From positions 9,178,562-9,242,561 of the forward strand of contig OY759217.1 of assembly GCA_963662175.1 (NCBI GenBank): a stretch of DNA of 64,000 nucleotides. Direction: 5' to 3'. The notes under the pieces were generated by a model. The model saw only the letters and a list, made by a program, of their open reading frames with translations, was not told where the DNA came from and searched no databases. Each line of letters begins with the position of its first letter. Position 1 is the stretch's first letter. The position numbers were made by a program, and so were the translations under genes. Origin of the DNA: Aradus depressus (Eukaryota; Arthropoda; Insecta; Hemiptera; Aradidae). This document shows, piece by piece, positions 1 through 13,200 of the stretch.

Positions 1-3000
1 GCTTTTGATCCATTCAATATTTACGTTCAGTTTTCAATCCAGATTTTGGTTTATTAATATGTGATTTGTTACATTTATTGTGCTTTTGATCCATTCAATA
101 TTTACGTTCAGTTTTCAATCCAGATTTTGGTTTATTAATATGTGATTTGTTACATTTATTGTGCTTTTGATCCATTCAATATTTACGTTCAGTTTTCAGT
201 CCACATTTTGGTTTATTAATATGTGATTTGTTACATTTATTGTGCTTTTGATCCATTCAATATTTACGTTCAGTTTTCAATCCAGATTTTGGTTTATTAA
301 TATGTGATTTGTTACATTTATTGTGCTTTTGATCCATTCAATATTTACGTTCAGTTTTCAGTCCAGATTTTGGTTTATTAATATGTGATTTGTTACATTT
401 ATTGTGCTTTTGATCCATTCAATATTTACGTTCAGTTTTCAGTCCAGATTTTGGTTTATTAATATGTGATTTGTTACATTTATTGTGCTTTTGATCCATT
501 CAATATTTACGTTCAGTTTTCAGTCCAGATTTTGGTTTATTAATATGTGATTTGTTACATTTATTGTGCTTTTGATCCATTCAATATTTACGTTCAGTTT
601 TCAGTCCAGATTTTGGTTTATTAATATGTGATTTGTTACATTTATTGTGCTTTTGATCCATTCAATATTTACGTTCAGTTTTCAATCCAGATTTTGGTTT
701 ATTAATATGTGATTTGTTACATTTATTGTGCTTTTGATCCATTCAATATTTACGTTCAGTTTTCAGTCCAGATTTTGGTTTATTAATATGTGATTTGTAC
801 ATTTATTGTGCTTTTGATCCATTCAATATTTACGTTCAGTTTTCAGTCCAGATTTTGGTTTATTAATATGTGATTTGTTACATTTATTGTGCTTTTGATC
901 CATTCAATATTTACGTTCAGTTTTCAGTCCAGATTTTGGTTTATTAATATGTGATTTGTTACATTTATTGTGCTTTTGATCCATTCAATATTTACGTTCA
1001 GTTTTCAATCCAGATTTTGGTTTATTAATATGTGATTTGTTACATTTATTGTGCTTTTGATCCATTCAATATTTACGTTCAGTTTTCAGTCCAGATTTTG
1101 GTTTATTAATATGTGATTTGTTACATTTATTGTGCTTTTGATCCATTCAATATTTACGTTCAGTTTTCAGTCCAGATTTTGGTTTATTAATATGTGATTT
1201 GTTACATTTATTGTGCTTTTGATCCATTCAATATTTACGTTCAGTTTTCAATCCAGATTTTGGTTTATTAATATGTGATTTGTTACATTTATTGTGCTTT
1301 TGATCCATTCAATATTTACGTTCAGTTTTCAATCCAGATTTTGGTTTATTAATATGTGATTTGTTACATTTATTGTGCTTTTGATCCATTCAATATTTAC
1401 GTTCAGTTTTCAGTCCACATTTTGGTTTATTAATATGTGATTTGTTACATTTATTGTGCTTTTGATCCATTCAATATTTACGTTCAGTTTTCAATCCAGA
1501 TTTTGGTTTATTAATATGTGATTTGTTACATTTATTGTGCTTTTGATCCATTCAATATTTACGTTCAGTTTTCAGTCCAGATTTTGGTTTATTAATATGT
1601 GATTTGTTACATTTATTGTGCTTTTGATCCATTCAATATTTACGTTCAGTTTTCAGTCCAGATTTTGGTTTATTAATATGTGATTTGTTACATTTATTGT
1701 GCTTTTGATCCATTCAATATTTACGTTCAGTTTTCAATCCAGATTTTGGTTTATTAATATGTGATTTGTTACATTTATTGTGCTTTTGATCCATTCAATA
1801 TTTACGTTCAGTTTTCAGTCCAGATTTTGGTTTATTAATATGTGATTTGTACATTTATTGTGCTTTTGATCCATTCAATATTTACGTTCAGTTTTCAGTC
1901 CAGATTTTGGTTTATTAATATGTGATTTGTTACATTTATTGTGCTTTTGATCCATTCAATATTTACGTTCAGTTTTCAGTCCAGATTTTGGTTTATTAAT
2001 ATGTGATTTGTTACATTTATTGTGCTTTTGATCCATTCAATATTTACGTTCAGTTTTCAATCCAGATTTTGGTTTATTAATATGTGATTTGTTACATTTA
2101 TTGTGCTTTTGATCCATTCAATATTTACGTTCAGTTTTCAGTCCAGATTTTGGTTTATTAATATGTGATTTGTTACATTTATTGTGCTTTTGATCCATTC
2201 AATATTTACGTTCAGTTTTCAGTCCAGATTTTGGTTTATTAATATGTGATTTGTTACATTTATTGTGCTTTTGATCCATTCAATATTTACGTTCAGTTTT
2301 CAATCCAGATTTTGGTTTATTAATATGTGATTTGTTACATTTATTGTGCTTTTGATCCATTCAATATTTACGTTCAGTTTTCAATCCAGATTTTGGTTTA
2401 TTAATATGTGATTTGTTACATTTATTGTGCTTTTGATCCATTCAATATTTACGTTCAGTTTTCAGTCCACATTTTGGTTTATTAATATGTGATTTGTTAC
2501 ATTTATTGTGCTTTTGATCCATTCAATATTTACGTTCAGTTTTCAATCCAGATTTTGGTTTATTAATATGTGATTTGTTACATTTATTGTGCTTTTGATC
2601 CATTCAATATTTACGTTCAGTTTTCAGTCCAGATTTTGGTTTATTAATATGTGATTTGTTACATTTATTGTGCTTTTGATCCATTCAATATTTACGTTCA
2701 GTTTTCAGTCCACATTTTGGTTTATTAATATGTGATTTGTTACATTTATTGTGCTTTTGATCCATTCAATATTTACGTTCAGTTTTCAATCCAGATTTTG
2801 GTTTATTAATATGTGATTTGTTACATTTATTGTGCTTTTGATCCATTCAATATTTACGTTCAGTTTTCAGTCCAGATTTTGGTTTATTAATATGTGATTT
2901 GTTACATTTATTGTGCTTTTGATCCATTCAATATTTACGTTCAGTTTTCAGTCCAGATTTTGGTTTATTAATATGTGATTTGTTACATTTATTGTGCTTT

Positions 3001-6000
3001 TGATCCATTCAATATTTACGTTCAGTTTTCAGTCCAGTTTTTGGTTTATTAATATGTGATTTGTTACATTTATTGTGCTTTTGATCCATTCAATATTTAC
3101 GTTCAGTTTTCAGTCCAGTTTTTGGTTTATTAATATGTGATTTGTTACATTTATTGTGCTTTTGATCCATTCAATATTTACGTTCAGTTTTCAATCCAGA
3201 TTTTGGTTTATTAATATGTGATTTGTTACATTTATTGTGCTTTTGATCCATTCAATATTTACGTTCAGTTTTCAGTCCAGATTTTGGTTTATTAATATGT
3301 GATTTGTTACATTTATTGTGCTTTTGATCCATTCAATATTTACGTTCAGTTTTCAATCCAGATTTTGGTTTATTAATATGTGATTTGTTACATTTATTGT
3401 GCTTTTGATCCATTCAATATTTACGTTCAGTTTTCAATCCAGATTTTGGTTTATTAATATGTGATTTGTTACATTTATTGTGCTTTTGATCCATTCAATA
3501 TTTACGTTCAGTTTTCAGTCCACATTTTGGTTTATTAATATGTGATTTGTTACATTTATTGTGCTTTTGATCCATTCAATATTTACGTTCAGTTTTCAGT
3601 CCAGATTTTGGTTTATTAATATGTGATTTGTTACATTTATTGTGCTTTTGATCCATTCAATATTTACGTTCAGTTTTCAATCCAGATTTTGGTTTATTAA
3701 TATGTGATTTGTTACATTTATTGTGCTTTTGATCCATTCAATATTTACGTTCAGTTTTCAATCCAGATTTTGGTTTATTAATATGTGATTTGTTACATTT
3801 ATTGTGCTTTTGATCCATTCAATATTTACGTTCAGTTTTCAGTCCAGTTTTTGGTTTATTAATATGTGATTTGTTACATTTATTGTGCTTTTGATCCATT
3901 CAATATTTACGTTCAGTTTTCAATCCAGATTTTGGTTTATTAATATGTGATTTGTTACATTTATTGTGCTTTTGATCCATTCAATATTTACGTTCAGTTT
4001 TCAGTCCAGATTTTGGTTTATTAATATGTGATTTGTTACATTTATTGTGCTTTTGATCCATTCAATATTTACGTTCAGTTTTCAGTCCAGTTTTTGGTTT
4101 ATTAATATGTGATTTGTTACATTTATTGTGCTTTTGATCCATTCAATATTTACGTTCAGTTTTCAGTCCAGATTTTGGTTTATTAATATGTGATTTCTTA
4201 CATTTATTGTGCTTTTGATCCATTCAATATTTACGTTCAGTTTTCAGTCCACATTTTGGTTTATTAATATGTGATTTGTTACATTTATTGTGCTTTTGAT
4301 CCATTCAATATTTACGTTCAGTTTTCAGTCCAGTTTTTGGTTTATTAATATGTGATTTGTTACATTTATTGTGCTTTTGATCCATTCAATATTTACGTTC
4401 AGTTTTCAATCCAGATTTTGGTTTATTAATATGTGATTTGTTACATTTATTGTGCTTTTGATCCATTCAATATTTACGTTCAGTTTTCAGTCCAGATTTT
4501 GGTTTATTAATATGTGATTTGTTACATTTATTGTGCTTTTGATCCATTCAATATTTACGTTCAGTTTTCAATCCAGATTTTGGTTTATTAATATGTGATT
4601 TGTTACATTTATTGTGCTTTTGATCCATTCAATATTTACGTTCAGTTTTCAATCCAGATTTTGGTTTATTAATATGTGATTTGTTACATTTATTGTGCTT
4701 TTGATCCATTCAATATTTACGTTCAGTTTTCAGTCCACATTTTGGTTTATTAATATGTGATTTGTTACATTTATTGTGCTTTTGATCCATTCAATATTTA
4801 CGTTCAGTTTTCAATCCAGATTTTGGTTTATTAATATGTGATTTGTTACATTTATTGTGCTTTTGATCCATTCAATATTTACGTTCAGTTTTCAGTCCAG
4901 ATTTTGGTTTATTAATATGTGATTTGTTACATTTATTGTGCTTTTGATCCATTCAATATTTACGTTCAGTTTTCAATCCAGATTTTGGTTTATTAATATG
5001 TGATTTGTTACATTTATTGTGCTTTTGATCCATTCAATATTTACGTTCAGTTTTCAATCCAGATTTTGGTTTATTAATATGTGATTTGTTACATTTATTG
5101 TGCTTTTGATCCATTCAATATTTACGTTCAGTTTTCAGTCCAGTTTTTGGTTTATTAATATGTGATTTGTTACATTTATTGTGCTTTTGATCCATTCAAT
5201 ATTTACGTTCAGTTTTCAGTCCAGATTTTGGTTTATTAATATGTGATTTGTTACATTTATTGTGCTTTTGATCCATTCAATATTTACGTTCAGTTTTCAG
5301 TCCAGATTTTGGTTTATTAATATGTGATTTGTTACATTTATTGTGCTTTTGATCCATTCAATATTTACGTTCAGTTTTCAGTCCAGTTTTTGGTTTATTA
5401 ATATGTGATTTGTTACATTTATTGTGCTTTTGATCCATTCAATATTTACGTTCAGTTTTCAGTCCAGTTTTTGGTTTATTAATATGTGATTTGTTACATT
5501 TATTGTGCTTTTGATCCATTCAATATTTACGTTCAGTTTTCAATCCAGATTTTGGTTTATTAATATGTGATTTGTTACATTTATTGTGCTTTTGATCCAT
5601 TCAATATTTACGTTCAGTTTTCAGTCCACATTTTGGTTTATTAATATGTGATTTGTTACATTTATTGTGCTTTTGATCCATTCAATATTTACGTTCAGTT
5701 TTCAATCCAGATTTTGGTTTATTAATATGTGATTTGTTACATTTATTGTGCTTTTGATCCATTCAATATTTACGTTCAGTTTTCAGTCCAGATTTTGGTT
5801 TATTAATATGTGATTTGTTACATTTATTGTGCTTTTGATCCATTCAATATTTACGTTCAGTTTTCAATCCAGATTTTGGTTTATTAATATGTGATTTGTT
5901 ACATTTATTGTGCTTTTGATCCATTCAATATTTACGTTCAGTTTTCAGTCCAGTTTTTGGTTTATTAATATGTGATTTGTTACATTTATTGTGCTTTTGA

Positions 6001-7093
6001 TCCATTCAATATTTACGTTCAGTTTTCAATCCAGATTTTGGTTTATTAATATGTGATTTGTTACATTTATTGTGCTTTTGATCCATTCAATATTTACGTT
6101 CAGTTTTCAGTCCAGATTTTGGTTTATTAATATGTGATTTGTTACATTTATTGTGCTTTTGATCCATTCAATATTTACGTTCAGTTTTCAATCCAGATTT
6201 TGGTTTATTAATATGTGATTTGTTACATTTATTGTGCTTTTGATCCATTCAATATTTACGTTCAGTTTTCAGTCCAGTTTTTGGGTTATTAATATGTGAT
6301 TTGTTACATTTATTGTGCTTTTGATCCATTCAATATTTACGTTCAGTTTTCAGTCCACATTTTGGTTTATTAATATGTGATTTGTTACATTTATTGTGCT
6401 TTTGATCCATTCAATATTTACGTTCAGTTTTCAATCCAGATTTTGGTTTATTAATATGTGATTTGTTACATTTATTGTGCTTTTGATCCATTCAATATTT
6501 ACGTTCAGTTTTCAGTCCAGATTTTGGTTTATTAATATGTGATTTGTTACATTTATTGTGCTTTTGATCCATTCAATATTTACGTTCAGTTTTCAATCCA
6601 GATTTTGGTTTATTAATATGTGATTTGTTACATTTATTGTGCTTTTGATCCATTCAATATTTACGTTCAGTTTTCAGTCCAGTTTTTGGGTTATTAATAT
6701 GTGATTTGTTACATTTATTGTGCTTTTGATCCATTCAATATTTACGTTCAGTTTTCAGTCCACATTTTGGTTTATTAATATGTGATTTGTTACATTTATT
6801 GTGCTTTTGATCCATTCAATATTTACGTTCAGTTTTCAGTCCACATTTTGGTTTATTAATATGTGATTTGTTACATTTATTGTGCTTTTGATCCATTCAA
6901 TATTTACGTTCAGTTTTCAATCCAGATTTTGGTTTATTAATATGTGATTTGTTACATTTATTGTGCTTTTGATCCATTCAATATTTACGTTCAGTTTTCA
7001 GTACAGATTTTGGTTTATTAATATGTGATTTGTTACATTTATTGTGCTTTGGTTACATTTAATATTTACGTTCGGTCTTCAATTCAGGTTTCG
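1..7093. repeat. 81-bp satellite array, about 87 units, with higher-order structure
   Basis: Head-to-tail 81-bp monomers fill the window from base 1. The 87th monomer starts at 6965 and ends at 7045, and a degenerate part-unit fades out near 7093. The array is open at the left edge. Monomers differ mainly at a short segment about 40 bases in, giving four types: aatccagat, agtccagat, agtccacat and agtccagtt. The types recur in blocks. A one-base deletion (gatttgtac instead of gatttgttac) occurs at about 797 and again at about 1849, exactly 13 monomers apart, in the same local order of types. Near the right end a different variant (ttgggttatt) recurs at 6281 and 6686, exactly 5 monomers apart. 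No ORF runs through it. It lies directly 3' of the last visible exon of NH1. Confidence 0.98.
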
Positions 7094-7291
7094 ATTTTGT
7101 TTTGAAAGATGAGCCATTTCTGTGAGATTGATACAAAGATAACAAAATGCCAAAACGTGAATGTAGTTTAAGTTATATCCCAGCTATAAGCCAGAGGCAG
7201 TAGGTTCAATTACTCGTTGAAATTATAAAAAAAAAAAAGTATATTGTTTTATCGAGTCGCTTCAGTCGCACTTTTCGCTTAAGGGTTGAAC

Positions 7292-10200
7292 TTATAATAC
7301 CATAGAATGAGTTACCATTGAAAACCGGTTATTGTAGGCAGTTTCAAAGTGGAAGAAAGAGATGAGATCTTTTTTCTCTGGAGGGATGTTATTGAAGACA
7401 ATTTCTGCAGCTTCGGTGTCCATGAACATATTGAATTCTACTTTATCCTGGTCACGCTGATTACCTGAAAAATATATGTCAAATATAGTATTAAAATTTA
7501 CTATCTAAGAGCCACAATTCGACAAACAATTAGTTTAAAATATTGCAGAACTGTGGAAGCCACCACTCTGTGATACTAACATAAAATTTGACTCAGAGGT
7601 CAAGTATTTTCACGTAATGTGATAGTGGCAACAATTATGCTATATATATTATATACTAGCAGTAATACCCGGCGTTGCCCGGGGAACTTTGACTTTTCTC
7701 CTAATATCTCTCGTTCGAATCCTATTCAATTTTTCAACAGTAAATTCATGATGTTATAATTTTCAATTATTCATACGGAATAAGGCTTATAGTCCTTCAA
7801 CGGCAGACATCCCAGCTAGTAACTTTTTAGGACCCCTAGGCACCATAGCTAGTACGCGCCATTCAACGGCGGAAACCACAGCTAGTACGTAGTTAGAAAC
7901 GCTGGGCATCACAGCTAGTATGTACCTTGCAACGGCGGGCCCCACAGCTAGAACATAGTTAGGAACGCTGGGCACCACAGCTAGTACGTAGTTACTGCTA
8001 CTACTTGTGAATGTGAAATTTCATGAGAATCCGATTACCTTTAATAAGTCATTATTATTTTTACGCTTAGCGCCCCCCCCCCCTTCCGTTCAAATTTTTT
8101 TAGATGTCACATAGTGTATTTTTCTATTTCGCCTTTAAAAATACTACATGTGAAATCCCATGACAATCCGACCATCAGGTAATGACCGATCACTATCTTC
8201 GTATTTTGGCCTACTCCCAAAACCCCCCTTCCGTTCACAATTTTGCGCTAAAACAATTTTTATGCTTAGCCCCCATTGCAACCCCACCTCCCGTTCAAAT
8301 TTTTGAGATGTCACAGTGTATTTTTCTATTTCGCCTTTAAAAATATTACATGTGAAATTCCATGACAATTCGATCATCTGTTAAAGACTTAGCACTCTCT
8401 TTATATTTAGGCCTACCCCCACAACCCCCCCTCCCGTTCAACATTTTTAAATGTCACGTAGCTTATTTTGCAATTTGGCCTTTAAGAAAACTACATATAA
8501 ATTTCCATGACAATATGAGCATCCGTTAATGACAACACTATCTTTATATTTAGGCCTACCCCCACAACCCCCCCTCATGTTCACTATTTTGTGACGTCAC
8601 AAACCCTATTTTTTTATTTGGCCTTTAAGAATACTACATATGAAATTCCATGACAATCCAATCATCCGTTAATGACAACACTATCTTTATATTTAGGCCT
8701 ACCCCCACAACCCCCCCTCACGTTCACTATTTTGTGACGTCACAAACCCTATTTTTTTATTTGGCCTTTAAGAATACTACATATGAAATTCCATGACAAT
8801 CCAATCATCCGTTAATGACTTAGCACTATCTTTATATTTAGGCCCCCCTTACAACCCCCCCTACCGTTCAAAATTTATGGACGCCAGTTGACCGCTAGGA
8901 ACTCTCTTCATAAGAACCTTCCTCGGACTTCAACGAATATTTGAAAAAAAAATTAGCCGAATTGGTCCAGCCGTTCTCGAGTTTTGCGCTTAGCAAAATT
9001 TAGCATTCATTTTTATTATATAGAAGATATATATTTCAACTGGTCTTAAAAAAAAGAACTACTTGTGACCTGCTTTTTCAAATAATTAATGATCTATTGG
9101 TCGTAACGTCCAGAACTTATGGGCGTCCTTTGTTCAAAAGAAGAATAATGCCGTGGTCGCTATGGAGATTTCCCCGCCCTAGGTCCCTGACGTGATAAGA
9201 CTGGTGAGGCTTCGATGGACACGCTGCCAAGGATGATGATGATTGTCCAGAAGAAGAATGTCATGTGGCCCTAGAGTGATGGATGGCGAGTATGTCGACC
9301 AGTATTTTGTTTACAGTAGTTTGTTTGGAGCAAATTCAGCATGTAAATGATACGCTGAATGTGGCATGCACCAGGAATGGCTATTTTTTGGGTTGTTGCA
9401 ATTTCCTCCGAAATTATAACAGATAGAATAAAAAGTCAAATTTGAGAGAAAAAAAGTGCAATAGTCCAACAACTTTCTTCTTATAGGAAATTTTACACTC
9501 CTTAATTTTGTATATTTCATCTTTGCTAAAATGTATGCTGTTATCTGCGAAAAATGTGCGCAAAATCTCTACGCTGTTCATATTTTACGATTTGTTAGAT
9601 AGAAAAAATCTGACTTTCATTGTACAGATTTTCATGTTCTTCAAAATTGATTAGAACATTTGTTTTCGTAAATATTTACGAAAATCTGGTTACAAAGATG
9701 TTTTTCAATATCCGCCGAAAATCATTTTTCATTCATATTTAATTTAGTTTCTCGAGAAAAACCTTACATCTGTACCAAATTTGATGTTAGTGTCACAAAG
9801 TGAATGAATGTCATGCTCAGAAACTCCATTAGAAGAATAAACAATGGTAAGTATTGAACAAAGAATATATGTATCACTGGTCACAGGGAATAAATTGGTT
9901 AGTCTAAATGAAATGATTCCTCAAAGAAGTGGGTTTCTTGGTATCTAGTAAAATTGTGTATATTCTCTGTTAAATCAACTTAATCTACTTCTTTGAGGAA
10001 TTATTCGCGAGATAACTGCATTTAACCATTTACTCACTACGGCAGACTACTCCAAGTGAAGAGGGCGTTTGCGGTTAAATCAACGTTAAAGAGGCATCAT
10101 TCACGAGTTTTTCAAAAAGTATGGTAAATAATTAGTTAAGTATGGTCAATAATTTCGGAATTAATAATTGCCTGTCAATAATTCCGAAAGTATTCGAGTC

Positions 10201-13200
10201 CTGAGCTCCCAACTTCTCACAGTGCGCAGCTGGCTTGGGAGATGATCACAGTACACTTAACTAATTTTGGCCATTTTACGACAACAACTTATTCCCTGTG
10301 ATCATAGAAATAATAGTAGTAGATCGGATTAGATTTTGGCCGAAATCAGGTACGACTTTACTTCAGGGCGTAAGTACATTTCATTTTACTGGTCTTATGT
10401 TATTGGATTCATTAAAGGTATTTACAAATAAATGTTGTTTAGGGAATAGAAAGAGGTATTTCATAAGAAATAATTGTTTTCGAAGATTGTCCGGTTTGTT
10501 AGAAATATGCCGAAAACCGGCTATCCCGTAATATGACAATTTGAAACACAATTTTTTTGGGGATTACTTTTATGGGTGGCATAGGCAGAAACATGTTTAG
10601 GAAAAGAAATGAACAATCAATTTTAGTGAGGGAGCGGTGTTCAGTTTGCCGGTTTATTGAACCTATGCCTCGCCACTGCTATTGTATATAATTAATATAG
10701 AGGGAGCCGGTAGCTCAGACATAACGTGCCTGCCTACTGTGCTCATGATCGCGGGTTCGAAACCCGGCCAAGGCCCTAAGGTTTTTATCTGGAAAGTGAA
10801 CAACCATGAGCAAGCCGTCCTTCGGATGAGAAGTTAATGGTCTTGAGCCTGTACGAAGTCATGTTCTCGTTTAAGACCCCTATCCTGGGTGAATAAAAAT
10901 TTAAGGTAGGCAAAATTTAGGACTCACATAGTAGAGCCGGGCTCATGTCCACCAGAGCGATGAAAAAGCGCTCTGATAGCAGGCGATATGACCTCGTAGT
11001 TAAAGCCCGACAAGAGTGACAATCAATTTTAGTTAATGTTGCTGTACTCGTACATTGTCAATAGTTAATGCAGCTCATAATCACCTGGCTTCAATGATCC
11101 ACCTGATATCACTATTTCTTTCAACCTATACCAGATTGAGTCATATAAGAAAAAAGTAAGTGCCAAATTTGTCAGTGGACCTAGGCACAGAAGAGTTACG
11201 TCTGGAACAAAAAAAAAAGTGCATCTCTCAGTGCATCTCTTACCACGGTAATCCGTCCTTATTTCTATTTCAAACTTATTATATATAATACAATTAAAGG
11301 TACCATTATTATTTATGATGATTTCTCTAATGCCAGCAGCTGCATGTTTTCCACTTGATTTGATCAGGCCATCAGAATCGCCATAACTTACACCATAATA
11401 ATGGTCTGAGGGCTTTTTTCTGACAAGTCCAGAATCGGATCCCCTGTAAATAGGAACCTGAAAATATGAAAAGAGCTAGCTGAGTAATACTTGCTAGTCA
11501 ATAGAACTTCTTGGTTGTGTGAATCTATTATTAATGACATATCCTTTTATAAAAGCTCTGACAAGTTCTGTTCAGAAGACGTCCATGCACTCAGATCCTC
11601 TGTAAAGTTAGAGGACTTCCATGGTCGGTACACACTACTTTTTTTCTTTTTTTTCATCTTTTGGTTAATCTCATATTGACTAGGTCAGGAATAGCCAACC
11701 CACGGCCTGCCTTCAATAATTTTACGGCCCCGAGATTCATCACAATTTTACAAAATATGGTTTTGCACAAAACATGTGCAAATACACGCATTGAGATCGA
11801 CTTACAAAAGCTAACTGAAAGAGTTGAGAAACAAATATCTCACTAATTAAATAAATTAAATATTAAATCGATCATTTTATTTTTTAAATTTTCAAACCAA
11901 AAAAGTTTTTGTAGTGTGGGTCCAAATCTAATATGGGAATATATAATTTTATATGCGGCCCGCGGGATTATAATGCATTTTCGAAGTGGACCGCAAGATC
12001 ATTTGGGTTGGCCACCCCTGGACTAGATCAAAACTGCAAAACTCAGCATTGAATGATTAATAGGCGTTGTTCGTTTAGTGCAGTGGTCGGCAACCCGCTG
12101 TCCCCACTGTCCTCTCGTGCGGCTCAAAAATATAATATTTTTCAGTAAAAAGATAAAACTAGGAGGTTACCCGGCTAGTATTATAGAAATAAAGTTGACA
12201 TTCATTTTTAGGTAGGTACCTACCTTTTTTTTTTTTTTTTTTTTAACATGTAATTTGGACGACTCGTACATCCTATTCAACTTACAACTTTCATCTTGAA
12301 TACGTAGTATTTACTTTATTAATGTTTCCTGTTTGCTTTGGGGTGAGGAGATTTCAAGCACTCGTTAATGGATCTAACTAAAAAAACATGTGTGAGTGAC
12401 GCGGTACTCACGAAGATTGTTGTGACATCTGCTTTAGTTTCAAAAAGTTGCTGTCGTGCACTGATTTTGATTAAAATTTGTTTTATAATGTTACAATAAC
12501 AAAAGTAGTGAGGAATTAAACTTTCTTTATTGTTCTTCAATTTCTTTTATACATGGACATTATAGGTTTGTGATAGCTAAAATAAGATATATACAACTGT
12601 GATTGCAGAGTCTCTAAATACCGCGAGAATACAGCGTCGATGGTAGTTTTCGAATTTGTTGTTGAAATGCTTCGATTCGTATTCATTTGTAGATTAAGTT
12701 TGTAATTTAAAAATAAAATAAGCTGTTGGGTATCTCCTGAAATGGATACAAATATTATATTATTTTTTGTGACAACATGACAACAAATATATTATTTAGT
12801 TATTATGACACGCCCGGGCTTTAACTACGAGGTCATATCGCCTACTACCAGAGCGCTCTTTCGTAACTCTGGTGGACATGAGCCCGACTCTACTATGGGT
12901 CTGCGCGCGAAAACCGTCCGACACACACACGCACACTTACACATGAATCAACGAGACTTACGTTCTTCTAACGGTCTGACATAGCGCCCCTACCGAGAGC
13001 TAAGATGTTTACACATCAAAAATAAGAATTATAAAGAGACTTACGTCATCGCGACCAATGTCTTCGAGAATAACTTTCAAATTTTTAAAAGTTTGTTGTT
13101 CGTTTGTGTGGCCAGTGACGCAGGTGATGGCCAACACATCGTAGGGACTTGAAGGGGACAGCAGCATCAGGATAGCCAGGACATCGTCGCCCCCTACGTC

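Noticed and set aside
1..7045. CRISPR-like array
   Set aside because: Uniform 81-bp monomers without repeat/spacer alternation, in eukaryotic DNA with introns.
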